A DNA stretch of 64,000 nucleotides from contig NC_051441.1 of NCBI RefSeq assembly GCF_001649575.2, forward strand, positions 7,952,534-8,016,533, written 5' to 3'. Source of the DNA: Kryptolebias marmoratus. Taxonomy: Eukaryota > Chordata > Actinopteri > Cyprinodontiformes > Rivulidae. Below the pieces are notes generated by a model. The model ran no database searches. It was not told where the DNA came from and worked only from the letters and a program-made list of their open reading frames with translations. Below are positions 44,718-54,527 of the stretch, piece after piece; position 1 is the first letter of the stretch, and each line of letters opens with the position of its first letter. Position numbers and translations under genes: made by a program.

Positions 44718-47355
44718 GCTTCAACCCCAGCCAGCAGCCCCACCGCAGCACCAGCTCTCCTCTCAGATACTTCACCCTCCATCTCAACCCCTGCACCAAA
44801 GGCCAATGTCACCACCGACATTTACACCTCAAGGCTTGCTGTCTTCTCAGCCTCCCCAGATGCTGTTGGAAGATGATGAAGAGCCAGGCTCTGCAACATC
44901 TATAAATCAAGTGCAGTTATACCTACAGCAGTTTCAACAGGTTCGTCAGCCCCAGCAGACCATGCAGTCGCTTCAGACACAAGTTCGTCAGCAGCAGCAG
45001 CCACAACAACAACAAGTACAGCCTTCTCTCCTGCAGTCTGTCCAGGGACAATCTCAACTCTCCAATCAGACTTCGCTGCCTCCTCCCCAACTTCCTGTTC
45101 AGTCCCAGGCTCAGCCCACTCCATTGCTTCAGGCCCCGCCTCCTCAAATATCCCTACACCAACCCCATCACATGCAAAACACTCAGCATCAACAACAGCA
45201 ATCACAACTGCAGCAAACGAACTTCCATCAGGGTACTGGACTCAGTCAGCCCCAGGGGTCACAACACAATATACCCATGCCGACTAACAAAGCACAGCAG
45301 ATCATCCAGCAGCAGCAAGAGCAGCCCTCACCTCGCCCAATCAAAGGTGACCCTTACAATACTGGTGCGTCTGAGGAAAAAAAATAAGTGTTTGTAGAAG
45401 CTAACACAGTTATTGAATTTGATTGTGCTGAAACACACTTAATTTTCTTTTCTTTTTTGACAGGTCAACTAAGGGACAACCCATCTCCTCTCATGATGCA
45501 TTCCCCACAACTTCCCCAGTTTGTCTCTCATCAGTCTCCATCTCACAACATGCAGCCTAAAAAGGTAAATTAAAAAGAAATCTGCTTAAATTGGGAAATA
45601 TTTGATGGGAGGGCAAAAGGCCAGCACAGCTTCTCACTTTGACTTCATTTACTTGCCGTGCAGCAGAGGGCCTCTGGAAACCAAGGCGCAATTAAGGAAG
45701 ATAAACTTCCTCCATCACCAGTGATGAGAGGAGATCAATTTAATCCTGCAATGAGACCAGACCGTCACAAACATCCTGAAAACAAGCCCAGTCAACCAAG
45801 CCACAGTCAACAGAGTGAGAACTTTTTGACTTTGTGATTTTCCTCTGGCTGAAACACTTAGGAGAATACACTGCATAAGATGCTGACTAAGTTTGTGTAT
45901 ATGTATTGAGCAGATGTGAAGTCTGTGGACAGCTCGCGGCCGGTCATTCGTTCTTCTGAACCGAGTGGACCACCACCCTCTCTGCAGGACAAGGATAAGT
46001 TCAAACAGGAGTCCAAGACTCCTACTGCTCCTAAAAAGGGACAGGTTGGTGCAGTAATCAGTTTACAAAATCATGTTGTATTGTTTTATTTCTGGTTTGT
46101 ATAGTATTGTGCCTTGCAGTACTCTATTATATCTGCATGTATGCGTTTCCTCAGGATGCAAAATTTAGAAATATGGGTTCATGGGCGAGCCTGGGGCAAA
46201 AGTTGACGTCTACGACTTTATCTGGAGTGAAATCCAGTTTTGATCAGTTCCGGGAAAAGGCCCTAAAGGCACAGGCTGAGCAGGCAGAGAAAGACAGGCT
46301 ACGGAGAGAGCAGGACAAACTACGGTAAGATTTTCAATCAAAGTGTAAAACACACAATTAGAAGTGGTGAAAGTTTATCCAGATATGATAAAATATTCTG
46401 AATTTCCTGCATGTCAGACCTCAGTACTGGCATCAGAGTGGACATGTGGATCCACTCAGAGAAATAAAACATGTGAAACTAGAGTAGAATTGAACATAAA
46501 AAAAACATTTATATAGCCTCTCTTTTAATTGTACAATAAAGAGAAAGCTTGAAAAAGGGTTAACATGATTTCTTCTGTCTGTGACATACTGTCATGAATA
46601 AACCTGTTTATAAATAAACCAATTTGTTTGGCTAAAACACCACTGAAGAGAACAACTTGCATGTTGTAATCATGATGTTTTTTGGTATTTTAAATTTTGT
46701 GTAAATTCTTTTTTTGTGTAGAATATTCAGGGAGGACACAAGTTGTATGTTTAAGGAAGTCATTTTTGCTTCTGTAACCTTCCTACAGTAGTGTATAAAA
46801 AGGGGGCATAAATTATTGTTCTTTATGTTTTCCAGAGGGCGGGATGAAGAGGATGTGATTGAACCTCCCAGAAGGGTGCACGAGGAGCCTCGTGGACGTC
46901 TTGAGCCGCAGCACGTCCAAGCCCCTTCCCAGCCACAACAACCGCAGATGCATCCAGAATCCCAGCCAGCCATCATTCAGCAGCCGCCTCAACCTCCTAC
47001 TCCGCCTCAGCCCACCACACAAAACTCACTCGACCAACATAGGGAGATAGCGCGCCTAAAAGAGCAGGAAAGGAGAAGGAGGGAAGCGGTGAGATGATTG
47101 TCTTAATTCTCTCTGAGGTTTATTATTTAGAATTTGATGAAAGAGGAGTAATTGTAAAAGATGCACACCTCAGGATAAGAACATAATCATAAACGCTTGC
47201 AACAAAAAGTTTGATTTGCATATATAGTGTGAGAATTTGTGGAGTAACCAATGCAAAAGAAATACTGAGCTGTTCTTTTCTCTCCACAGATGGCAGCAAC
47301 TATTGACATGAATTTTCAAAGTGACATAATGGCTATCTTTGAGGAGGGCTTTTAA
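38163..47355 (+). CDS. brd4: Bromodomain-containing protein 4, long isoform (18 coding exons, 1432 aa)
   Basis: BET-family acetyl-lysine reader that recruits P-TEFb to chromatin. Exons: 37997-38390 (ATG 38163), 40343-40480, 40577-40712, 40807-41147, 41300-41683, 41775-41903, 42307-42537, 42628-42857, 43346-43677, 43833-43928, 44034-44417, 44567-45364, 45464-45564, 45664-45814, 45914-46044, 46155-46324, 46836-47088, 47290-47355. Coding total 4299 nt. Bromodomain 1 (~40-150): WPF shelf ([16 protein letters not shown]) and acetyl-lysine Asn in CYIYNKPGDD. Basic [12 protein letters not shown]. Bromodomain 2: [18 protein letters not shown] and [12 protein letters not shown]. Phospho-serine cluster [21 protein letters not shown] domain: [16 protein letters not shown] to STLREL. 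Pro/Gln-rich tail with polyQ. C-terminal P-TEFb-binding motif [20 protein letters not shown], which marks the long isoform. The reading frame is open upstream of the ATG and resembles the human N-terminus, so the start is uncertain. Human is 1362 aa. Confidence 0.97.
44645..44720 (+). repeat. brd4: CAG tract encoding polyglutamine in brd4
   Basis: In-frame CAG/CAA runs in the largest brd4 exon, the longest around 44682-44718, encode uninterrupted glutamines in the Pro/Gln-rich C-terminal region. Further short CAG/CAA clusters follow to about 45330. Length polymorphism is likely. Confidence 0.9.
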
Positions 47356-49800
47356 GAACATGAGCAACTGAAACAAACAGCAAAAAAAGAAGAAGAAAAC
47401 AAGTGAATGGATGAGGATGAGCTTCCTCTGGCAAAGTGTACCACAAAAGGCCACAGACTTGATACATGAGCCCTGTTGAGACTTGATACGAATGCTGGAC
47501 ACGTGGTTACGGCTTGCTTTGGCCTCTCAGACTGAACTCCGGTTGTAGTCTCAATGTTTCGAACGTCATTTTGTTGGATTATAGCATTTCTCGCCTGATC
47601 TCACAAAACGAGAAAAAGAGGACCTCTTTCGGCACAGTTGCCTTCGTCATGCTTGATTCTCACACTGTGCATGGACACAGCAATAACTGCAGGAGTAACG
47701 ACACCCCAGTCCCAGTGATGATGAAATATGCTCTGATATACTGACAGACTGCGCAGATGGATTTTGAAACTGCCAGATGTCGAAAATTGTGAAGATATTG
47801 TCTTATATGTTCTGTTTATTTTGTTGTAAGTGAACACATTTTTTTATTTTTATTTTGGGGTTGAAGGGGAGGGGCAACTTCCATACTGTAAATCATGTAT
47901 ATTTCTCAGCAGAGAAGGTACAGTTTGCCTTACATCTTTTTCCTAAATAGTCGAGTATGTTCTGTGGCCTGTGCACATGGAAAAACGAATAACATTTTCA
48001 GACAGGACCAGAAGCCGTGCAGACTTTTTTTTTCCATCATCTAGTATCTACTGTAAAGAAGTATTTTCTTATCCTACAAGAACTGTTTGTTTTGCATTTT
48101 TCTCCTTTCCACTTTAGCTCTTTGAATCTTCACACCAACACACTCCAACACCTATGCCAAACAACCCAATATCTTTTATGCTAAATTACTTGTTCTAAGA
48201 CATAGAAGTAGGGCAGAAAGATGAAAATATGCATTATCATACCTGCAGTGAGTATTTATCAAAGACAGAATCAGTTTTTATCTTTCCTTGTATTTGTCAT
48301 TTTAAACCACAAAGAAATTGCTAACAGAAAAGTGAACGGACCAGCCGTTCTGAGCTTTAGTTGGATTTCACTACAAGCGTTGTGACATTATTTGTAATAC
48401 TTCAGAAATACTGTTGAAAAGTTTATATAATTGGCTCGTCACACTACTGGATCAGTTAAGCCTCTTGCTGTTCCCTTCAGATGCGTTTTATTTGTTTGTC
48501 TGATGACATCGGGCAGAGTACTTGAGGTTGAAAAGGAACGATCTGGACAAACACACTTAACACCTTTCTGTAGCCGATACTTGAAACAGATCTGTTTAAA
48601 AAAAAAAAAAAAAAACTGAAAAAAAGAAAAGAAAAAAAAATCAATGGAACTGTATGGAGTTCCCAGTTAGTTTTTGCATTGAATCATCGTATAATTCATG
48701 AGAGACACTGTTGACAGTGCAAAAGAAATGGAAAAAAAAAAAGAAAAGACAAAAAACACAAAAGTCAAAACAAAAAAGGCTGAAAATAAGTTTTAATTTA
48801 TACCTTTGTTCTTGTTCAATAATAGTGGATGTGAGTTTTAATTCTGTTTTTGGAGACTTTGTCAGAGTGGAGATGGGTTAAAACCTGAACATGTCTTGTC
48901 CTCTCTACTCATCTCATAGTGTTTCTTTTTTGTTTGTTTTTTCTCCAGTGCCTGTATTGTATTGCAATTCTTGTTGGCTTCTATTACACACAGGGAATTT
49001 AGGAGGGGGTAAAACAAGAGTGGGGGTGTAATATTTGAAAAGGGAGGGAGACTTTTGAAAGAGTTTGTGTTTTAAAGAGAAAAAAAAAGTAATTACAAAA
49101 CGGAAAAGACAGCATTTTATATTTTGCCCGTTGTCAATACTCGGGTTTTAAATTTAGTTTTAGATGGACTTCTATGAGTGTACACACCTGACAACTCTCA
49201 TTTTCTTCTAACAGCAAATTTTAAGTAGATGTGATTCAGCATTTCCACACTAGCGTTTTGAGTCTTGTCTGTGAGTGTGACTGTATATTTGAAAGGCTGT
49301 GTGATTACGTGTGTATGTTTTAGTTTTGTTTTTTATTGTTTGTTTTTCAGTGTGTGGTGCTGGCAGGCATGTTCACCGATGTAGATAAAACTTGTTGCTG
49401 AGGAGACTAAAAAAAGATGAGCAGTAATTCAGGAGAGCTTGTTTAGTGCTTAATTCACTTTTTTAATTTCCATCAAGTCCACTATGTATGAATATGTAAT
49501 GTTATTATTAGACTTGTTCAAAAGTGTTAAGAAAAAGACTCATTCCTTTTAGCTTTTCTTTCTCACAATAACTGTTGGACATAATGTGCCATGAGTTCTA
49601 CAGAGAATGTGCTGAAGTTCAGCTCAGCCCAGAGTTTGCTTTATTCAGGTATTTTATTGTGTTACATTTTTCTGTTTTGGGGGTTTTGTTAAAACATTTT
49701 CCTCAAATTTTGTTTGGTATGTGAGTGGTCGCTTGAGGTCTCTGATTAAATCTGTTATGATCATTGAATAAACTCATCTCTTTTATAGAAAATAAAACAA
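47356..49800 (+). terminator. brd4: brd4 3' UTR with polyadenylation signals
   Basis: About 2.4 kb of T-rich non-coding sequence after the stop. AATAAA occurs at 49767-49772 and again near 49791-49796, which would be the distal 3' end. Poly-A-like tracts at 48598-48650 and 48731-48770 lie within it. Confidence 0.7.
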
Positions 49801-50436
49801 TTAATGAAGCTGTGTTTTTTGTTTTGTTTTGTGGGGGGTAAAAACTTCTTGTTCAGGATTATCTTCAGGCATATGCTGTAGCATTGGTCAAGAGTGTTGT
49901 CACAGACATCAATCAGTCACATTATGACAATCCATTTAATATTTCTAAGGTCCTCTTTTTGTTGTCAGTGAGTTATTGCCCTGCTAGGGGGATGACAAAA
50001 TGAGCTGCAACTCAATTTAGAAGCCAATAGTCAAAACTGTTTTGAGTGATAGATAAATGCAATAAAGTTACTTTTTTCAGCATTAAAGAAAAATAAAATG
50101 AACTTTATAACTGAGTACACTTGAGAAGCAAATAATGAAACTAATATTAACATTTTCTCTAAGCCTTTTTATTTGTTATTGTCATGGAGATGGCTATTAT
50201 TTATTTTATTATTATTATATTTTATCTGGTTGTAATTGTACCTCTCTCCAACGCACATTGTGCGAGACACCCTGGACAAGTCGCAAGATAATATAACTAA
50301 CTAGTTGAAAATATTTTTGAGTAAAATAGACAAATGTTCATAGACGTTGTCATTCAGTTGTCTTATTTTGAAAATCTCACCGGAAGTCTTGCTACAGTTT
50401 TTGTGTGTGAATTTATGCTTGAAATATGTGACTGCT

Positions 50437-50466
50437 GCCCTCTAGTGGTCACAGCAATTAACTGCG
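50437..50466 (-). promoter_or_regulatory. CTCF-like bipartite site 1
   Basis: Minus strand: core CCACTAGAGGGCA with upstream module CGCAGTTA beginning 18 nt before the core. The CTCF core consensus is about CCASNAGRKGGCR, and the upstream module resembles TGCAGTNCC. Confidence 0.75.
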
Positions 50467-50667
50467 ACATCTATTTCCCGCTACCTTTTTTTAGCTTAGT
50501 TGACAACTTGTTGCGTATTCAAAGTTTGATTCATCTGCGTCCACGAGGAGGAAACTGAATCCATATTTATTGAAAATGTCGCTCAATGTAGCTCTGTGTA
50601 TGTTATTTTTTTTTTACTTATCTATGGTATTAAAAAATGTAGTCCGAGAGTGTCTATATTGATTTCC

Positions 50668-50697
50668 GCCCTCTTGTGGTCAAAGTGATGAACTGCA
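50668..50697 (-). promoter_or_regulatory. CTCF-like bipartite site 2
   Basis: Minus strand: core CCACAAGAGGGC with upstream module TGCAGTTC beginning 18 nt before the core. Confidence 0.75.
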
Positions 50698-50909
50698 TAA
50701 ACAATCAGCCGCATCGATCCAAGTAGAAAGTGATTAAAATGTTGGAAACTCAAAACTTGCCGGTGTTTAATTGCAAACTACTAAATCTCCACGTACTCCC
50801 AATAGATGGCTTTCTCGCTAACATTATATCACCTTCGTTAGTGAAACGAGTTACTAAAAATTATGTTTTAAAGATTACAGGCAAATGTTTTGAACTGTAT
50901 GTGTTTACT

Positions 50910-50939
50910 GCCCTCTTGTGGTCATAATGAGGAACTACA
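50910..50939 (-). promoter_or_regulatory. CTCF-like bipartite site 3
   Basis: Minus strand: core CCACAAGAGGGCA with upstream module TGTAGTTC beginning 18 nt before the core. Confidence 0.7.
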
Positions 50940-50971
50940 CTAAAATCATGTGACCGGAGTGTGACGGTTTT

Positions 50972-51001
50972 CCCCTCTTGTGGTCACGGGGATGTACTGC
51001 A
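50972..51001 (-). promoter_or_regulatory. CTCF-like bipartite site 4
   Basis: Minus strand: core CCACAAGAGGGG with upstream module TGCAGTAC beginning 18 nt before the core. Only 32 bp separate it from site 3. Confidence 0.65.
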
Positions 51002-51341
51002 TCAACAATTAGCTTCATAGGACCTAGCTTAAAGTTAAAAGTCCACACATTTAAACATTTAGAAATAGATGTTTTTGTTTCCATAAAACAAGGTCACAGT
51101 CAACAATAATGATAAATAAATGAAGAAAATTTTATTTCAGACAAATGTTAGAGCAACTGTATGGCAACTGCAATAAATTATGATTTGGAAATCTGTTTAA
51201 CATATCGCTACAAATTTGGGTTTGTTATTTTGATTAAATTACTGTTCATTAAAAAAGGCTTGTGTTCAGCGGTACATTTAAAACAAATGTGTATAAAGTC
51301 GAATATTTTGTGAGCTCCTCGGAATAACATGTTTACTTACT

Positions 51342-51371
51342 ACCCTCTTGTGGTTATATTGTGCAACTACA
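51342..51371 (-). promoter_or_regulatory. CTCF-like bipartite site 5
   Basis: Minus strand: core CCACAAGAGGGT with upstream module TGTAGTTG beginning 18 nt before the core. Confidence 0.6.
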
Positions 51372-51579
51372 TCCTTAAACCTTTGCACTTCCGGTATTCA
51401 AAATAAAAGAACGGCGAATGAACTTAAAATATTGTTTTACATTATGTTAACACATAATGTCAAACTAACTTCTTATATCTTCACTTATCAAACTGAATTT
51501 AATTATCAAGTAATTTACAAGGTCAGTTTTACCATATAAATATTTTTTTGACATTACGCTAAACAATGATGTGACTAGA

Positions 51580-51759
51580 TGCTGGTGTAGATTCTCAGTC
51601 ATCCAGGCCATGGTAAATTCAAAAAAAGTTAAAAAACAAAAACAACTGGACTTCTATTCTGTAGCTATTTCTGAATTGAGAAAGCTCCTCGGATGAGAAG
51701 CGAAACGTCTTCAGCTACAGAATAGAAGTCCAGTTGTTTTTGTTTTTTAACTTTTTTTG
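51580..51759. mobile_element. SINE-like fold-back element with 15-bp target-site duplication
   Basis: A 180-bp insert is flanked by identical 15-mers AATGATGTGACTAGA (51565-51579 and 51760-51774). Inside is a perfect 49-bp inverted repeat (51618-51666 and 51713-51761, the last two bases overlapping the right duplication) around a 46-bp loop. The loop carries TCCTCGGATGAGAAGCGAAA, a motif I recall from fish interspersed repeats. The duplication length suggests insertion by LINE machinery rather than by a DNA transposase. Confidence 0.8.
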
Positions 51760-51804
51760 AATGATGTGACTAGAGAGAATTCAAAATCAACATATACGTT
51801 TTGC

Positions 51805-51834
51805 GCCCTCCCGTGGTCATATTGACGTACTGCA
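51805..51834 (-). promoter_or_regulatory. CTCF-like bipartite site 6
   Basis: Minus strand: core CCACGGGAGGGC with upstream module TGCAGTAC beginning 18 nt before the core. The core has G where A is preferred. Confidence 0.65.
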
Positions 51835-52481
51835 TCAATGATGAGCTGCAGTGTTTTTATGTAGTAAACAGGTCTTAAATTAATAACATCGTTGACATTT
51901 AGCGCTTGCCACTGTACAGAGGGATACATTCGAAATACCCAATTATTCACGATAGCTGGGTGGTGTCCTTCACTGCAGCTCCTTCGTGTGTGTATGTTCT
52001 ATGAACCTCAAACATTTTCGGCTTTTGTTGCACTTAGCTAAAATTTTAAAAAAACAAACGTGCCCAAATTTTGCTATTTTGTAATTATTTTTATCCTACA
52101 AAAAGTACAGTTGTTATAATAGCCATTGGAATAAAATACCTTGTTTGATAAATCGAGTTTGTTTATGCCAAAGCTAAATGAAATATTATAATGATAAAAT
52201 AATGTAATGACTTACTAAAACCAATCTTTAGAATTTTAATAAAAGTTGTTATTTATTGTATCTATTTAGAAAAAAAAAAACTTTCTACTAGTGACTTTAA
52301 AACCACTTTTGTGTTGTTGCTTTAATGCTCTCAGAAAGTTTGAGCTCCTTTCCCCTTTTGATCTTATTAGCAAACTGAGGCTAAACTAGATAATAAAGAT
52401 TAGTTAATAAAAATGTGACAGCTTAAAAAAATTAAAATACGGCCTGTTTTTATCAACGTGTTTTATTGTTTAACGTCAAAA

Positions 52482-52511
52482 TGCAGTTACAGAAAGCGGC
52501 CACTAGAGGGC
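52482..52511 (+). promoter_or_regulatory. CTCF-like bipartite site 7 (opposite orientation)
   Basis: Plus strand: upstream module TGCAGTTA, then core CCACTAGAGGGCAC starting 18 nt after the module start. It is the only plus-strand site of the seven. Confidence 0.75.
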
Positions 52512-52579
52512 ACGATTAGACAACTGAGCAGAGGGTTTTTGCTGGGGTTTCTTCAACTTTGTTACTACAACTACTACAT

Positions 52580-52632
52580 ATTATTATTAATATTATTATT
52601 ATTATTATTAGTAGTAGTAGTAGTAGTAGTAC
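52580..52632. repeat. (ATT)n/(AGT)n trinucleotide microsatellite
   Basis: Compound ATT then AGT/TAG repeat about 50 bp long, upstream of lpar2. Confidence 0.95.
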
Positions 52633-52839
52633 CAGTAGTTTAATATTACAAATTATTGTTGGCAGCTGTTTAAGTTTGATAATGCGAGATACTACAATTT
52701 TATTTTTTTCAAATTTATTTTTTCCTCTGCTTTCCTCCCTTTTTTCGATAAAATATTTGTTTGTCTTATTGTCTTTCACTTCGCTGTTGTTGTTGTTTTT
52801 TTAATTATTTATCATATTCCGTGTATTTTCACTTGACGT

Positions 52840-53066
52840 TACCGGTTTTGAGAACACCGTCTCCTTGTCGCTCCTTTGGGTGGTGTTTGTGTTTTGTCCG
52901 ATTTTTCTGGGTGGTACTTGGAGGCAGCACGGCTACCTGTAGTTCAGGTCCAGCTGATCCGAGTGAGGATGATTCAGACAGGTGTCGACATGAAGGTGTG
53001 CCAACACGGATGGTCGGACAGCGTTGTAAAGTAATACTTTCTGTTTCTTCTGGAGTCAGCTCGAAG
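52840..53066 (+). other. lpar2: Putative 5' non-coding exon of lpar2
   Basis: A less AT-rich stretch ends in a strong donor (CTCGAAG, then GTAAGT) after 53066. The first lpar2 coding exon starts with a splice acceptor two bases before its ATG, so an upstream non-coding exon is required and this is the best candidate. The donor is duplicated 12 bp downstream (GTAAGTTTTTTG twice). The exon start is not determined. Confidence 0.5.
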
Positions 53067-53204
53067 GTAAGTTTTTTGGTAAGTTTTTTGTAAACACTTG
53101 TTTCAGTCAAAAACCTGTACCAAACACGAGAAAGTCTCAGTATCTGAGGCACAGGCGTTAGACAGACTTTATCACAGAAGAAACAACTATGACTTTGCAT
53201 TGTA

Positions 53205-53206
<2 letters not shown>

Positions 53207-53244
<38 letters not shown>
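53207..53244. repeat. (AT)n microsatellite
   Basis: About 38 bp of alternating AT in the presumed lpar2 intron 1. Confidence 0.95.
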
Positions 53245-53246
<2 letters not shown>

Positions 53247-53336
53247 AACTTTGGCCATTAACTAAGGTTGACTTGTGTTAGGTTTATATACAATCATTCA
53301 ATAGGCTTACTTTTAAGTATAGTTTTTGAACTTAGA

Positions 53337-53426
53337 AGGAACAAACTGAGAAATGTGGGATTCTATTGGTGCCAAAAATATGTGTGTATGTAGCATGCTG
53401 TGTATATGTTAGGTGATGTGTGTGTA

Positions 53427-53491
<65 letters not shown>

Positions 53492-53655
53492 ACATGCCTA
53501 TGTACTGCGTTGTGGTATGCTGACCAACAGCCATTCTAAATGAAGACTCTAATCACTCTATCACCTAACATATCACCGTATATATACACAGCACGCTACA
53601 TACAAACCTTACAAAGACGCGTAAAAACACATTTTTGGCACTAATGGAACCCCAC
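53337..53655. repeat. Imperfect palindromic element with (TA)n core
   Basis: The left arm (53337-53420; contains GGTGCCAAAAATATGTGTGT and GTAGCATGCTGTGTATAT) is the reverse complement, with mismatches and an insertion, of the right arm (53560-53655; contains ATACACAGCACGCTACATAC and ACATTTTTGGCAC). A (TA)n tract at 53435-53488 lies between them. It resembles a decayed fold-back or MITE-type element. Confidence 0.7.
53435..53488. repeat. (TA)n microsatellite inside the palindromic element
   Basis: About 54 bp of alternating TA. Confidence 0.95.
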
Positions 53656-53919
53656 AGAGAAAGCCATGAACTGAAAGCTGTTGGCATACCAGTATCAAGG
53701 TCTACGGTCAAGGGAGATGTGGAACAAAAAGCAGCTGTGGTTTAAAAATTGCTTCACAATTATTAAGATTGACTAAAGTTTATTTCTGTGTGGGGAAATG
53801 AATCCTTCTGGAGGGATGTATAATCATGAAACTAAAACTGAAACAATTGACTTTATAACCGAACAATAAGTCCAAATCAAAACCTGGACTCAAACGCTTA
53901 CTAAGAAGCAGGGGAACAT

Positions 53920-54200
53920 CTGCGGGGCTTTTAATTGCAAAGCTTTAGCAGTCCTTGAAGGAATGCATGTCGCCCGCCGAGTTTTAAACTAAGATCACAT
54001 TATACTGAGAAGAGAAGTTGTAGTTGGATTGATCAAACCTTGAAAATATCATGAGCAATGTCATGTAGTGTCGCTCTCACAGTTATGAATGACTCTCAGC
54101 TACTACCACACCAAGTTTTGGTTCATGAGATATTTTGCTAACACTACAGATAAACAAAGACACAACATGGACAAAAAAATTATCTAATGAATACAAATGG
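53920..54200. repeat. Dispersed repeat copy C in presumed lpar2 intron 1
   Basis: Same-orientation match to the copy at 24190-24890. Shared blocks: CGAGTTTTAAACTAAGATCA near 53978, CTCAGCTACTACC near 54093 and GGTTCATGAGATATTTTGCT near 54119. Truncated relative to copy A. Confidence 0.65.
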
Positions 54201-54527
54201 CTAACTTTGTCCTTACTTTAATCACAAAAGTGTTGTTACATGTCAGAAGGTTGGTGGATTTTAAATACTCAATATTTCTGCATGAAACGAATTCAAAGAA
54301 ATCAACCAAGTGAACATTCAGTATTTGAACAATTCAAAGATCTAAATATGATGATATGGTGTTCACATTTATGTTAACTTTAAACCCCAAAAGGCCCTTA
54401 CTTTGTCATAATATAGTCACTAAGTTCAATATGCAATATAATGTTATTTATAAAGCTGTAAAATACTTCAGATAGGGGAGTGAATTGGATTTTATGACTT
54501 AGGTTTTTCCTACTTGTGTCTGCAGTT

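Noticed and set aside
44534..45205. Antisense Ala/Leu-rich open frames across the brd4 polyQ exon.
   Set aside because: Reverse reading of CAG repeats yields poly-Leu/Ala; an artefact of composition.
50437..52511. Repeated GCCCTCTTGTGGTC units considered as a CRISPR-like or satellite array.
   Set aside because: Spacing is irregular (32-650 bp), orientation changes and this is vertebrate DNA; CTCF-type sites explain the conserved bases better.
52829..53200. 123-codon minus-strand open frame opposite the presumed lpar2 5' exon.
   Set aside because: No recognised domain or conserved start context. The plus strand there ends in a strong donor, so the minus frame is probably a shadow.
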